NCBI GenBank assembly: GCA_018907035.1
Contig: JACCIC010000378.1
Span: forward strand, 1-64,000
Length of the DNA stretch: 64,000 nucleotides
Direction: 5' to 3'
Source of the DNA: Sycobia sp. Sy_11
Lineage: Eukaryota; Arthropoda; Insecta; Hymenoptera; Epichrysomallidae
The stretch's first letter is position 1, and each line of letters begins with the position of its first letter. The position numbers and the translations under genes were made by a program. Below, in pieces: positions 1-8,919 of the stretch. Below the pieces are notes generated by a model that searched no databases, was not told the DNA's origin, and was given only the letters and a program-made list of their open reading frames with translations.

Positions 1-1096
1 TAATTTTTAAATCATTTTTAAGAAAATTAAGGACATTTAGTAATAAAACACTGATGGTAGTGGAACTGTAGCCAAGTATAATAGAAAACTTGGTAAATTG
101 AAAGAGAAAAGCCAATGCCGCTAATCTCTTTTCATCTTCTGAAAACAACTGGCCCTATTTAATTATTTCACTGACATATTGATGAATATTTATCGTCAAG
201 CTGGTCATTTGGACAAATAGTGTTGGGGATATATACAAACAAACATAACTGAAAATACAAGGAGGAAATCACACGCTTAATTACAATAACCTCTTAATAC
301 TGTGAGTATTCTTTTATTTTCAGCTGCTAAATACTAAATTGCTAAATACTAACTAATAATAAATAACCTCAAATAACATTAAATAATAGTAAGTAGAATG
401 ATTAGTATAGATGTTATATCGACACCACTACAATAAAATAGCTTTATAATGGAATACAAATAATGCAATAAATATATTAATCCAGTTGAAGATTATTACC
501 ACCATCTATCATAAATAACAACTTAACAACAAACCAACTAAAGATATAATAACCAAGTAAGTATAGTAGCTGAAGGTAGTAATAACAAGACAGGAAACCA
601 CATAACGAGAGGACCAATATAAATGAAATAACAAAAAAAACCAAAGGAAACATTAACGAACAATTGGATACCTTTTCCTTTAAGGACAAATGAGTGGATA
701 TATTTAATAACAATAGTAAACATAAACTAGACGTGTAAATAAAACCAAGTAAACCTCTTAGCATTGACAAATAACATAACAATTATAACTAAACAAACAT
801 AAATAAGTATTTTCTGTGAAAAAAAAAACAAGGGGAGAGAAAATATACTGTCTATATACATTTTTTTATATATGTATTTTTTAGTGTGATATTACTTTTT
901 TTTTAATTATTAATAAATAAAGCAACAGGAGGATTTTATTTTTTTTTTCTTCCCATTTCAATAAGTCTTAATTGAATCAACTACTGTCAGACAGGAATAC
1001 TGCACTCTAAAATAGGTGTAGCCAGAATAACTGCAGTACTGGACAAATAACAACCTTAGTCAAGGTAACTGGGATAACAACAATTCAATTCAATAT
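1..1096. other. AT-rich stretch without recognisable genes
   Basis: This is AT-rich sequence with poly-A and poly-T runs. Reading frames present on the minus strand are low-complexity and hydrophobic, as expected from poly-A/T composition, and match no family I know. It may be part of a long AT-rich leader of copy A, since copy C also has about 1.2 kb of AT-rich DNA before its gag, but no LTR or primer-binding site is visible. Confidence 0.5.
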
Positions 1097-1262
1097 AACA
1101 TAATATCAATAATAATAATAATAACAACAACAATAATAACAATAATAATAACAACAATAATAACAATAATAATCATAATATCAATAATAACAATAATAAT
1201 AACAACAATAATAACAATAATAATCATAATACCCAATAATAATAATAATAGTAACATAATAA
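1097..1262. repeat. (AAT)n/(AAC)n microsatellite
   Basis: The tract is a run of AAT and AAC triplets with a few CAT and GTA interruptions. Translating it gives Ile/Val-rich minus-strand frames that are artefacts. Confidence 0.9.
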
Positions 1263-1951
1263 GAATGATAATAGCAACCATCAATAAATAAATTTTGATA
1301 AACAATTTTTTTTTTTCTCTCTCTATCAACAAATTCGGAACTACTGTTCCACACAAAAATTAAATCAGTCTTAAAAATTTTTTTTTACTACAAAAAAAAA
1401 AATTTTTTTTTTACTTTACCTTTAGAAAATTTTTTTTTTCCATTGGTATATATAAATCAGCACACAGAATAATAATTATTTTCTTTGAAGAAAAAAAAAA
1501 GGATTATAACCAATCTCATAAATAATCACACCTGAAGAAGAAAAAAAAAAGAGGATTACAACATAATAACATTCCTTTTATTATTATCTACTTACGTTAA
1601 AAATCAAGTCCAGTTCATGCATTTAGCATTCTCTTTATAATCAAGAAAATGTTTCTAGGGTAACTACTTAGTCCACTATTACGCATATACACGAGTACAG
1701 AATATACTGGAAAGAGCAAAATTTGCTACAATTTGGTTAGAAATAGTAAGGTCCAGAGAGAGAAAAGAATACGATTTTACCTCCGGCTAGAAAAAAAAAA
1801 TACGCTTTTAGATTTTACTCCAAGCACATATAAACAAGAACACATCGAACAGCTGTTCTTAAATTTTTTATTATATATATACCGTGTCGTCTTTATTATT
1901 TTACATCCATATCGTGTATCGTCCCCCTTTTACAACCCCCACCTAGGAATA
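1263..1951. other. AT-rich stretch before gag of copy A
   Basis: The sequence contains several runs of 8-10 A or T. A segment near 1886-1935 with repeated pyrimidine-rich CGTGTCGTC-like words vaguely resembles the sequence before gag in copy C (about 55500-55530). I see no LTR, PBS or gene here. Confidence 0.4.
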
Positions 1952-2339
1952 ATGGAGCTCCTTCAAGAAACCAGGAGTGAGATAGATGAGGAAAGAGCAA
2001 GACTTAGCAACGTTTACGAATAATTGCAAAAGGATGCGTTGCTCACAGAAACCGAACAGAAACACCTAAAAGTAGATGAGAATTTAACTACAGTAAGAGA
2101 CAGATTACTGCGCTTCGAAATGCGGCGGCTGTTCGGACCAACAGCCGCAGAATGGCACGCCGAAAAGGATGAAGCGAGACAGACAGACGGAGAGATAACG
2201 GAACTATCGAAGGTCTTGAGTTCCACGCACTCGATCATATAGATCATGAAACAGCTAATATCAATAATGCGGAAAACAAAAGCTCCATCGAACCCCATGT
2301 TGCCACTATGGCACCCATCTGGTCGAAAACACCCCATAT
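1952..2339 (+). pseudogene. gag: Gag N-terminal region, copy A (broken)
   Basis: An ATG at 1952 opens a frame beginning MELLQETRSEIDEERARL. It hits an in-frame TAA at 2021-2023, resumes in the same frame (LQKDALLTETEQ...) and ends at a TAG at 2240-2242. The following Gag is in another frame, so there is also a net frameshift between 2243 and 2340. The block VRDRLLRFEMRRLF (about 2093-2134) recurs in copy B on the minus strand (VRDRLVRWELRRFF, near 45410), which is the main evidence that this belongs to Gag. The acidic helical character suggests a coiled-coil or assembly region. That role is inference. Confidence 0.65.
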
Positions 2340-3890
2340 ATGGGATACCCGTACGGACCATGGCCGTCACCACCGTTGCACAGCACGAACACCACGGGAG
2401 TTAATCATCTCCCCGCTGCTGCCAACAGCTGGCAACCTCTGCCTGGAGGATGGCCATTCGCCCATCCGGCACTGTTCCAACAGTACGACGCGATGCCACA
2501 CACGGGTACGCCCTGCACAATAGCTGGAGCGCAGCCCACGCCCAATGCGGCACCGACAACCTCTAGTCACATGAACACCAGTCGACCCTTCGAGAACACC
2601 TATCTGAAGGAGACACGAACTGGACAATTGCTACGCCAGTGGAAGGTGCAGTTCACGGGAGCCCCTCGCGAAGACGTAGAGGAATTTATTGATAGGATGG
2701 AAGAGACGATAAACAGTCTCGACATCCCAGCGGCTGACATTTTGAAACTAATTCCAGGGATACTGGGCGGCTCAGCCCGAATCTGGGCCAGACCCTTATA
2801 TAAGCAATGGCGTACCCTGGAAGAGTTCAAGGCAGCGCTGCGCCGTCAATTCAGGCCTATCGACTATACTCTACGCCTAGAAGAGGAATTGCGTGACAGA
2901 ACGCAAGGCTCAAAAGAGCCCATTGGCTCTTACCTCAGAGGCATACGTGTCCTGTTAGATAAAATGGCACCGGCACTGACACTGGAAGCACAGCTCGACA
3001 GGATATATAGAAACCTGCATCCGTCATACATGGAAAAAATCAATAGAAACGAGTTCCAGTCCATCGACGAGCTGCAATTGCTGGGCCAGCAAATTGAGCT
3101 GAAGAGCGAGCTCACAAAACGATATAAAGAGCCACCGGCACAAGACGAATGCATGGTGAGTACCGCGGCCTGCTCTCCGTCGGAAAGGGCGAACAGACGA
3201 TCGAGACTGGCGGCAATCGATAACGATAAAAACACGGCCCCGAAGAAAATGGTTACGATAAGTGAACCATCCGCCTCAACAGACACTAGGAGCGACAGTG
3301 TACGATCGTATTCCCACAACTCACGGAGAGACACCCGAAGAGACAGTCCGTCCCAAATAGTCAACAGGGAAACAACGGCAAAACGAACAGAAGAAAACAG
3401 GCGACAAAGAAATCCATCGCCACGGTATCGGTCACCGTCCCCCTACCATAGAAGACCACCTCCCTCACCCAGATATCCCTCAAATGTATCGGCATCACGT
3501 CCAAACAACCCCTCTCCATCCCCACCATACCGACACAGATACCCCTCGCGAAGTCCCCCACGTGACCGAGACCATGATTCACCGAGAAGGAGAACACCTG
3601 ACCGACAATACCGATCGCCTAACAGAGACGATCATAAGTACCGCTCGTACAGATCGCCCGACAGACGAGACCAGGAATATCGTTCCCCGACACGAGAGAA
3701 CGGACGACGTTCTAGAAATGGACCGCAGCGGGAGGACGACAGGCCCTGTTGGACCTGTAAGAAACCAGGGCACTGGGCAGACAGATGCCCGGATAGCCGG
3801 AAAGTCTACTGCTATAATTGTGGCGAGAACAATGTCACGACATTGAATTGTCCCCGCTGCAGCCCACGGAAGAGCTTGGGAAACGAGTAA
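2340..3890 (+). CDS. gag: Gag polyprotein (capsid, RS-rich linker, double zinc knuckle), copy A
   Basis: Gag packages element RNA and builds the particle. The frame has 516 codons; the ATG at 2340 is only the first in this frame, because the true N-terminus lies upstream out of frame. Residues ~80-260 carry the retrotransposon capsid region (W-x-V-x-F-x-G near the start, then FxxALRRQF). Residues ~300-470 are dominated by Arg, Ser and Pro with many RS, SP and YRSP words. Residues ~472-510 form nucleocapsid: a CCHC knuckle CWTCKKPGHWADRC followed by a C-X2-C ... C-X2-C pair (CYNCG ... CPRC). The ORF ends at TAA 3888-3890, four bases after a GGGAAAC heptamer where pol would be entered by -1 slippage. 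The Gag-family and knuckle assignments are firm; an RS-domain function is inference. Confidence 0.9.
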   Translation: MGYPYGPWPSPPLHSTNTTGVNHLPAAANSWQPLPGGWPFAHPALFQQYDAMPHTGTPCTIAGAQPTPNAAPTTSSHMNTSRPFENTYLKETRTGQLLRQWKVQFTGAPREDVEEFIDRMEETINSLDIPAADILKLIPGILGGSARIWARPLYKQWRTLEEFKAALRRQFRPIDYTLRLEEELRDRTQGSKEPIGSYLRGIRVLLDKMAPALTLEAQLDRIYRNLHPSYMEKINRNEFQSIDELQLLGQQIELKSELTKRYKEPPAQDECMVSTAACSPSERANRRSRLAAIDNDKNTAPKKMVTISEPSASTDTRSDSVRSYSHNSRRDTRRDSPSQIVNRETTAKRTEENRRQRNPSPRYRSPSPYHRRPPPSPRYPSNVSASRPNNPSPSPPYRHRYPSRSPPRDRDHDSPRRRTPDRQYRSPNRDDHKYRSYRSPDRRDQEYRSPTRENGRRSRNGPQREDDRPCWTCKKPGHWADRCPDSRKVYCYNCGENNVTTLNCPRCSPRKSLGNE

Positions 3891-5425
3891 GGGACGAGGA
3901 TGCTGGAGTCGAACTCGAGAATCCCTACAACACGACTCCAAATATCACAGACGACGAATACGACTGCCCCAAAGCCAGGGATGTAACTCACATACATCCC
4001 AACATCAAGGCACCCGAGGAAGAAAACAGATTCTTCCTCAACATTGAGCTGATGCGGAAGATTTTCCCAGCGCTGATCGATCCTGGCGCTCGGAAATCCT
4101 ACGTAGGCCCTGGTCCCGGCAAACTGGTAAAGTCAGCTATTATACCGGTGCGCTCCTATATGCAGATGCCGGACGGCAAGGTATGTCCTGACGAAGGCGA
4201 GGTCGATCTGTCACTAACGATCGACAACCAACGGCTTAAAGCCCGCTTCAAAGTATCGGCCTCTTTGAAATACGCCATGATCCTTGGTATGGACATACTT
4301 TCGTCGCTAAAGATGACCATCAACTTTGCAGACGCTACGTGGCACACGCCTAAGAAAATCATCAGGCGTTTCGTCACCCAACACCGTGACTCACCTGAAG
4401 CTATCACGGCTATTGCAGCCGTTAACGGGGTAGCACAACTAAAGGACACGGAGAAAAAAGAAATGGACCGAGTGCTACGGCACCTTATACCGGAAAAAAC
4501 CGGAACGCTGAAATTGGCACGCATGCAGCCACATTATATTGACACCCAGGAGCACCGTCCCATAAAACAGCGTCTCCGGCGAATACTGGATAAACTCCTC
4601 CAGCAGGCTCATGCGGAAATTGACCGATTGCTCGAGGCGGGTATCATAGAACCGTCAGAAAGCTCGTGGAGCAGCTGCCCGGTAATCGTCCCTAAAAAGG
4701 ACGGAAAAATAAGGTTCTGCATTGACTACCGGGCAGTCAACGCCATTACTAAGAAGGACGCATACCCTCTTCCGCATATGGATGTCCTGCTGGACAACTT
4801 ACGTGACGCGCGGTACCTGACTAAAATAGATCTTAGTCAGGCCTACCACCAGATACCGCTTGAAGAGAGAAGTAAAGAGGTCACCGCCTTTGCGGTCCCG
4901 CAGAAAGGCCTCTTTCAATATACGAGACTACCTTATGGGCTAACGAACGCCCCGTCCACCTTCCAGCGAGGTATGGACCTTGTTTTCGGGCCAGCGTGGC
5001 AACCGAATGTCTTCGTGTATATGGACGATATTATCGTCGCTACGAAGACCTTCGAGCAGCACCTTCGTGAGGTGAAAGCGGTCCTCACCCGCTTGAACGA
5101 GATAGGCCTACAGATAAACAAGGAGAAATCCGAGTTTTGCTGCCCGGAGGTCAAGTACCTAGGGTACATCGTAGACGCGGACGGTCTGCACACTGACCCC
5201 GACAAAATTCGCCCAGTAAGCGAATACCCAAGGCCTACCAACCTGCGACAATTGAGGGCCTTTCTAGGCATGGTCGGGTGGTACGCTAGATTCATAAAGG
5301 ACTTAGCGGAAATCAAGCTGCCCCTCACCAAACTATTGAAAAAAAACATCCAGTGGCACTGGGGAGGAGCGCAACAGGAAGCTTTCGACAAGCTCAGAAT
5401 CCTGTTGGGCAAGCGCCTGTGCTAG
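3818..5425 (+). CDS. pol: Pol: protease and reverse transcriptase, copy A
   Basis: This frame overlaps the end of gag in the -1 frame, so its natural entry is probably by frameshifting and not its own ATG. A retropepsin region lies near residues 85-160 (ALIDPGARKSY; the usual D-T/S-G is D-P-G here). The reverse transcriptase spans about residues 230-450: KIDLSQAYHQI holds the first catalytic Asp, YMDDIIVAT the Asp pair, followed by the thumb/connection (LGMVGWYARFIKDLAE). The frame breaks near 5408, where a one-base loss relative to copy C (GGGCAAG against GACTCAAG) leads to a stop at 5423-5425. The reading continues as RNase H in another frame. The family call is certain; activity of this copy is unlikely. 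Confidence 0.92.
   Translation: MWREQCHDIELSPLQPTEELGKRVRDEDAGVELENPYNTTPNITDDEYDCPKARDVTHIHPNIKAPEEENRFFLNIELMRKIFPALIDPGARKSYVGPGPGKLVKSAIIPVRSYMQMPDGKVCPDEGEVDLSLTIDNQRLKARFKVSASLKYAMILGMDILSSLKMTINFADATWHTPKKIIRRFVTQHRDSPEAITAIAAVNGVAQLKDTEKKEMDRVLRHLIPEKTGTLKLARMQPHYIDTQEHRPIKQRLRRILDKLLQQAHAEIDRLLEAGIIEPSESSWSSCPVIVPKKDGKIRFCIDYRAVNAITKKDAYPLPHMDVLLDNLRDARYLTKIDLSQAYHQIPLEERSKEVTAFAVPQKGLFQYTRLPYGLTNAPSTFQRGMDLVFGPAWQPNVFVYMDDIIVATKTFEQHLREVKAVLTRLNEIGLQINKEKSEFCCPEVKYLGYIVDADGLHTDPDKIRPVSEYPRPTNLRQLRAFLGMVGWYARFIKDLAEIKLPLTKLLKKNIQWHWGGAQQEAFDKLRILLGKRLC
3878..3884 (+). promoter_or_regulatory. Candidate -1 ribosomal frameshift heptamer GGGAAAC
   Basis: Read in the Gag frame the heptamer is G GGA AAC, the X XXY YYZ form of known -1 slippery sites. 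It lies three bases before the gag TAA, and slipping back one base joins Gag exactly to the open pol frame. Downstream, GGAGTCG (3905-3911) can pair with CGACTCC (3933-3939); copy C keeps this stem with one G-U pair. The 20-base spacer is longer than usual. In copy C the heptamer has changed to GGGAAAG. Confidence 0.6.
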
Positions 5426-5563
5426 CGCGCCCCGTGCAGAATCAACCGTATGTCTTGCAAACCGATGCGAGCAATTACGCTCTAGGAGCAGTGCTCAGCC
5501 AAGACCACCACGGCGAAGAGCACCCGATTGCTTACGCAAGCAGGACATTGAGCACTACATCAT
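5426..5563 (+). pseudogene. pol: RNase H remnant, copy A, with 221-bp internal loss
   Basis: After the frameshift the sequence continues as the start of RNase H (LQTDASNYALGAVLSQ, first catalytic Asp). At about 5553-5555 it jumps to the end of the domain. Aligned to copy C, bases 58368-58588 are missing, which removes the remaining catalytic residues. The junction shares only GA, so a microhomology-mediated deletion is likely. The 221-base loss also shifts the frame. Confidence 0.85.
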
Positions 5564-7375
5564 GTGCCAGATGCCCTATCAAGGCCCCCTCAACACCCAG
5601 AGTCCTCTACCGCAACTCTCACCACACTTGAAATGGACGATTGGTACCGCCAGAAAAGCGCCGAGATCCAAAAACACCCGGAGTTATATCCCGATTGGTC
5701 GATTAAAGAGGTACGGTTGTATAAACATCGGCCTAATGACATTACGAAAGCGCTAGGTCAGGATGACTGGAAGCTCGTGGTACCCTCTAACGACAGAGAG
5801 CGCGTCCTCCACGAGTGTCATAACACTCTGACCTCAGGGCACTTTGGAGTGGATAAAACCACTCACAAAGTCGGCCAGCAGTACTACTGGCCAGGTATGA
5901 AAAGAGACATACAGAAACATGTGAAACACTGCCCTGAGTGTCAAATACACAAAGTGTCGCAGAGAGGACCCACGGGCTTGATGTCGCAACGAAACATCGA
6001 GGGTCCCTGGAGCATTGTAGCCGCAGATATCATGGGCCCGTTCCCGACCAGCAAGGGACAACATAAGTATCTCTTGGTGTTCCAAGACCTTTTCACCAAA
6101 TACATCGAGATACGTCCATTGCGAAAAGCAAATGGCCAAGCGATCACACGGGCACTAGAAGAGCAGATCATCTTCAAGTGGGGTTGCCCGAAATACCTAA
6201 TTTCGGATAATGGTACCGAGTTTGCCAACAACTGGCTAAAGACCAAACTCGGAGAATTGGGTATAGTACACCAATTTATTGCGCCGTACCACGCACAGGC
6301 CAACCCTGTAGAAAGAGTAAACAGGGTCATCAAAACCATGATCGCGATTTTTGTCCAAAACGACCATAAAAACTGGGACATCCACCTCCCAGAGTTGGCA
6401 TTTGCAGTGAACACAGCAGTGCACGCTAGCACCCAGACATCGCCAGCATTTTTAAATTTTGGCCGGAATCCCCGAGAAATGCCGACGTATCGTCAGTCTC
6501 AAGATTCAACGCTGCAGGTGCAAACATTAACACCACTGGAATGGCAAAATCACATGAAAAGATTGCCCGCCATCCACAATCTCATAAGAAAACACCTGAG
6601 CACCGCAAGTCAAAAACAGGCCAAATATTATAACAAGGGTCGCCGAGCGGAAACATTTGAGGTAAACGATATGGTATGTCGACGCAACCATGTTCTGTCG
6701 TCCGGTCCCAGCCAATTCTCAGCGAAATTGGCCCCAAAATTTGTAGCTCCCTGTAAAATTACGAAAAAGATATCCCCCGTCGTATTCGAGATCAAAGACA
6801 TGAGTGACGGGAAAACGACAAAGGCACATATATCAGACCTCAAAAAATATCATCAACCTAATAGCAGTAATTTATCCACAGGTATCAACAACGAGCAGCA
6901 ACATGTACCGAGTAAACGGACGAGGCAGAGGACTGCGTCGATCGGTCATGTCCGATCACACCAAGAGGCCTGGGGACGAACAAATTCCCCCATCCCTCGC
7001 GTACGACCCAGAAGAAATGTGGGGGTTAACGTCCAGAAGCGTAACCGCACCAACGGTGCATATACGCAGAAGTTCCCCCAACCGCTTCAATACTACTCTC
7101 GATATGGAGAAAGTAAGCGAGGCCCTCGAAGAGGTACGGAAATCGCGACTGAATTTAATTCAGTTCAGTCCCGATACAACACAGGAGTTCGTCGAAGAGG
7201 AAGCGGCGATGCAAACTATACCAATAGCGGAAGCATCATTCGCCCCCTCACTATTGGACACAAGCATACCGACCCCCGAGGACCCCGAAAATCCCACCCA
7301 ACCCCAAACCCAAACCATTACCGACAACGTCTCATACCCCAATGCAGAATATTTAGAGGAGGTAGCTCAAGATGA
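5564..7375 (+). CDS. pol: Pol: integrase, copy A
   Basis: Integrase joins element cDNA to the host genome. The open frame starts at the tail of RNase H (MPDALSRPPQ) and holds the zinc-binding HHCC module (HNTLTSGHFGVDKTTH ... HCPECQ, about residues 90-135). The catalytic core follows: Asp in VAADIMGPFP, Asp in ISDNGTEF, Glu in NPVERVNR, 34 residues after the second Asp. A C-terminal part (LAPKFVAPCKI ... AHISDLKKYH) ends near 6860. The frame stays open to 7375, but from about 6903 it overlaps ORF3. In copy B only the ORF3 frame keeps similarity past this point, so the last ~150 codons are probably not integrase. No chromodomain is evident. Confidence 0.9.
   Translation: MPDALSRPPQHPESSTATLTTLEMDDWYRQKSAEIQKHPELYPDWSIKEVRLYKHRPNDITKALGQDDWKLVVPSNDRERVLHECHNTLTSGHFGVDKTTHKVGQQYYWPGMKRDIQKHVKHCPECQIHKVSQRGPTGLMSQRNIEGPWSIVAADIMGPFPTSKGQHKYLLVFQDLFTKYIEIRPLRKANGQAITRALEEQIIFKWGCPKYLISDNGTEFANNWLKTKLGELGIVHQFIAPYHAQANPVERVNRVIKTMIAIFVQNDHKNWDIHLPELAFAVNTAVHASTQTSPAFLNFGRNPREMPTYRQSQDSTLQVQTLTPLEWQNHMKRLPAIHNLIRKHLSTASQKQAKYYNKGRRAETFEVNDMVCRRNHVLSSGPSQFSAKLAPKFVAPCKITKKISPVVFEIKDMSDGKTTKAHISDLKKYHQPNSSNLSTGINNEQQHVPSKRTRQRTASIGHVRSHQEAWGRTNSPIPRVRPRRNVGVNVQKRNRTNGAYTQKFPQPLQYYSRYGESKRGPRRGTEIATEFNSVQSRYNTGVRRRGSGDANYTNSGSIIRPLTIGHKHTDPRGPRKSHPTPNPNHYRQRLIPQCRIFRGGSSR
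6868..6882 (+). promoter_or_regulatory. Candidate splice acceptor for ORF3, copy A
   Basis: The pyrimidine-rich TTTATCCACAG ends at 6881, 21 bases before the first ORF3 ATG (6903). Copy B has TTCTCCACAG at the equivalent place on the minus strand (AG at 42209-42208), also followed by an ATAC-like word. LTRs of the group carry GTAAGT donors, so a spliced ORF3 mRNA is plausible. Splicing itself is inferred. Confidence 0.5.
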
Positions 7376-8857
7376 GCGAGCGCGTCCGCAACGACGTAAA
7401 ACTACGGAGAAGGCACTGAAAGAACAGTGCGAGCGTCTGCAACGACGTAAAACTACGGAAATTGCACAACATCAACAGTGCGATCGTCCGCAAAGACGTA
7501 AAACTACGATAGATGCAGAGGAGAACACCACCTCCTGCGACCTTCCGCAACGACGTAAAACTACGAAAGACGCACAACAACAAGAGTGCGACCGTCCGCA
7601 AAGACGTGAAACTACGGAAATTCAAGAAGAACACGCCCAGCAAAATGAAGACACAGAACAGCAACAGAAGGTAGAATGTAGAGAACCGGCAAATGAGGAA
7701 GAAGATGGATACATTTCCGAAGCAGCCTCATACAAAACCGGTCCATTAGAACCGTCACATACAAAGGTCCGGGTACAGAAAGATTTTACCCCGCACGACC
7801 AAATACGTTCGGTCAGCCCGTTACCATATAGGCCAGGGCCAAGGATTCTTAAGCGACATCCTCCCAAAAAGCCACACGCACCTAAAAATGTGGAGAAAGT
7901 AATATATGTGAACACCCCGGAACATGGAGACGTTCGACTATATCGCGGAGACCGATGTGCGTTCATGCGGTCTATCGCGACACAACAGTCGGACATGCAA
8001 CCCCATCCAACCGCACATGATGCTCACGCCACTACTAAGGAGAGATACATCATTCCGACCAAATACAGGAAGGCAACAAACGATGTTATCGCAGAATCCC
8101 CCCAAATCGCCCCACAGCAAGGAAATACCCCCCATACCGTACCCACATACCGTCGCCCCAACCCATAACCCGAAACAAAGCAAGAAAAGGGTTAACCCAT
8201 TCACGATACCACCACCGGAGAGTAAAGAAATAGAAACAAGCCCAGTGGCGAGCCTGAACAATTCAGAAGAAGAGGTAATCATAGAGGCAATTGTCACCAA
8301 AGGCAGCAAGAAACTCCCAGGCTTGATGGACACCCTTATTCACCACCCCCCAATTTTATCCCGCCCATACGGCCCCACCCTTCAATCCCCACAACGCCAC
8401 TTCCGGGTCTCGGAAGCATGCGCAATAGGTCCTTCACGGGCCCAGCAGGAGCTGAAGGTTCGGACCATGGCGAGGCAGCAGTAACAAACTGCTGGAATTG
8501 TAGCGAGGTCGGTCATCGCTACAACGCCTGCCCACACCCCAGATCAAGGAGATTTTGTTATAGGTGTGGCAGAGCCGGCATTGACGTTAGCATGTGCACG
8601 TCCTGCCGGAAGCCGACCCCTGCCGTTCCGTCTTGGGAGGGGGAGGACGTTAGAGGGGTAGAGAAGACGACACGTCAGGTGTCAGAAGATTTGGTGGAGC
8701 CACTAGGGATGGCGAACGTGAATGAGAGGTGACGGGAGCGCCTATGTCAATACCGCCAATGATGGAGCAAACCATTAGGCAAGCGGCAGCCGCCGCGGGA
8801 GCTCAGCAACCATTACTCATTATAATGCCGGGGGCGACTGTTTATTTAAACAAGTAG
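6903..8857 (+). CDS. ORF3 in env position: PQRRKTT repeats plus Gag-like double zinc knuckle, copy A
   Basis: I recognise no named family. The ATG at 6903 is the first after the candidate acceptor, and the start region (RGRGLRRSVMSDHTKRPGDE) is matched in copy B (RRGRGQRRSTMTEQPRRPGD). The frame is open to 8168. Indels shift it by one frame at about 8130-8340 and back, and one lost base near 8730 truncates the tail; by comparison with copy C the full frame ends at 8857. Parts in order: acidic N-terminus; five PQRRKTT-type repeats (7383-7620); a block shared by all three copies (LPYRPGP ... YVNTPEHGDVRLYRGDRC, about 7815-7975); a Pro-rich linker; CWNCSEVGHRYNAC and CYRC ... CTSC knuckles (8490-8606); and a C-terminal IIMPGATVYLNK. 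No signal peptide or membrane segment is seen, so it is not an envelope protein. Nucleic-acid binding is inferred from the knuckles. Confidence 0.75.
7383..7620 (+). repeat. Five-unit PQRRKTT coding repeat in ORF3, copy A
   Basis: The octapeptide (R/L)(P/L)QRR(K/E)TT occurs five times, with spacings of 17, 17, 19 and 17 residues. The linkers are acidic/Gln-rich and most end in Cys plus an acidic residue. Each unit contains R-R-x-T, a consensus for basophilic kinases. Confidence 0.9.
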
Positions 8858-8919
8858 ATCGCCGGTTGCTGAGTGCCCACGCTACCGCAGAAGGACATGA
8901 TACAGGGCTGGAGGTGATA

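Noticed and set aside
477..782. Hydrophobic minus-strand frame with Leu/Phe-rich segments
   Set aside because: The composition follows from A-rich sequence on the plus strand; no family motif and no neighbours support it.
6903..7375. Integrase C-terminal extension of ~150 residues overlapping ORF3
   Set aside because: In copy B only the ORF3 frame keeps similarity over this stretch, so the pol-frame reading is probably fortuitous.
7353..7664. Minus-strand frame with repeated FRSFTSLRT peptides
   Set aside because: It is the antisense reading of the ORF3 repeat array; the plus-strand frame is conserved in copies A, B and C.
7376..8857. Envelope glycoprotein in the env position of copy A
   Set aside because: No signal peptide, transmembrane segment, furin-like site or fusion peptide is visible. 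Zinc knuckles point to nucleic-acid binding.
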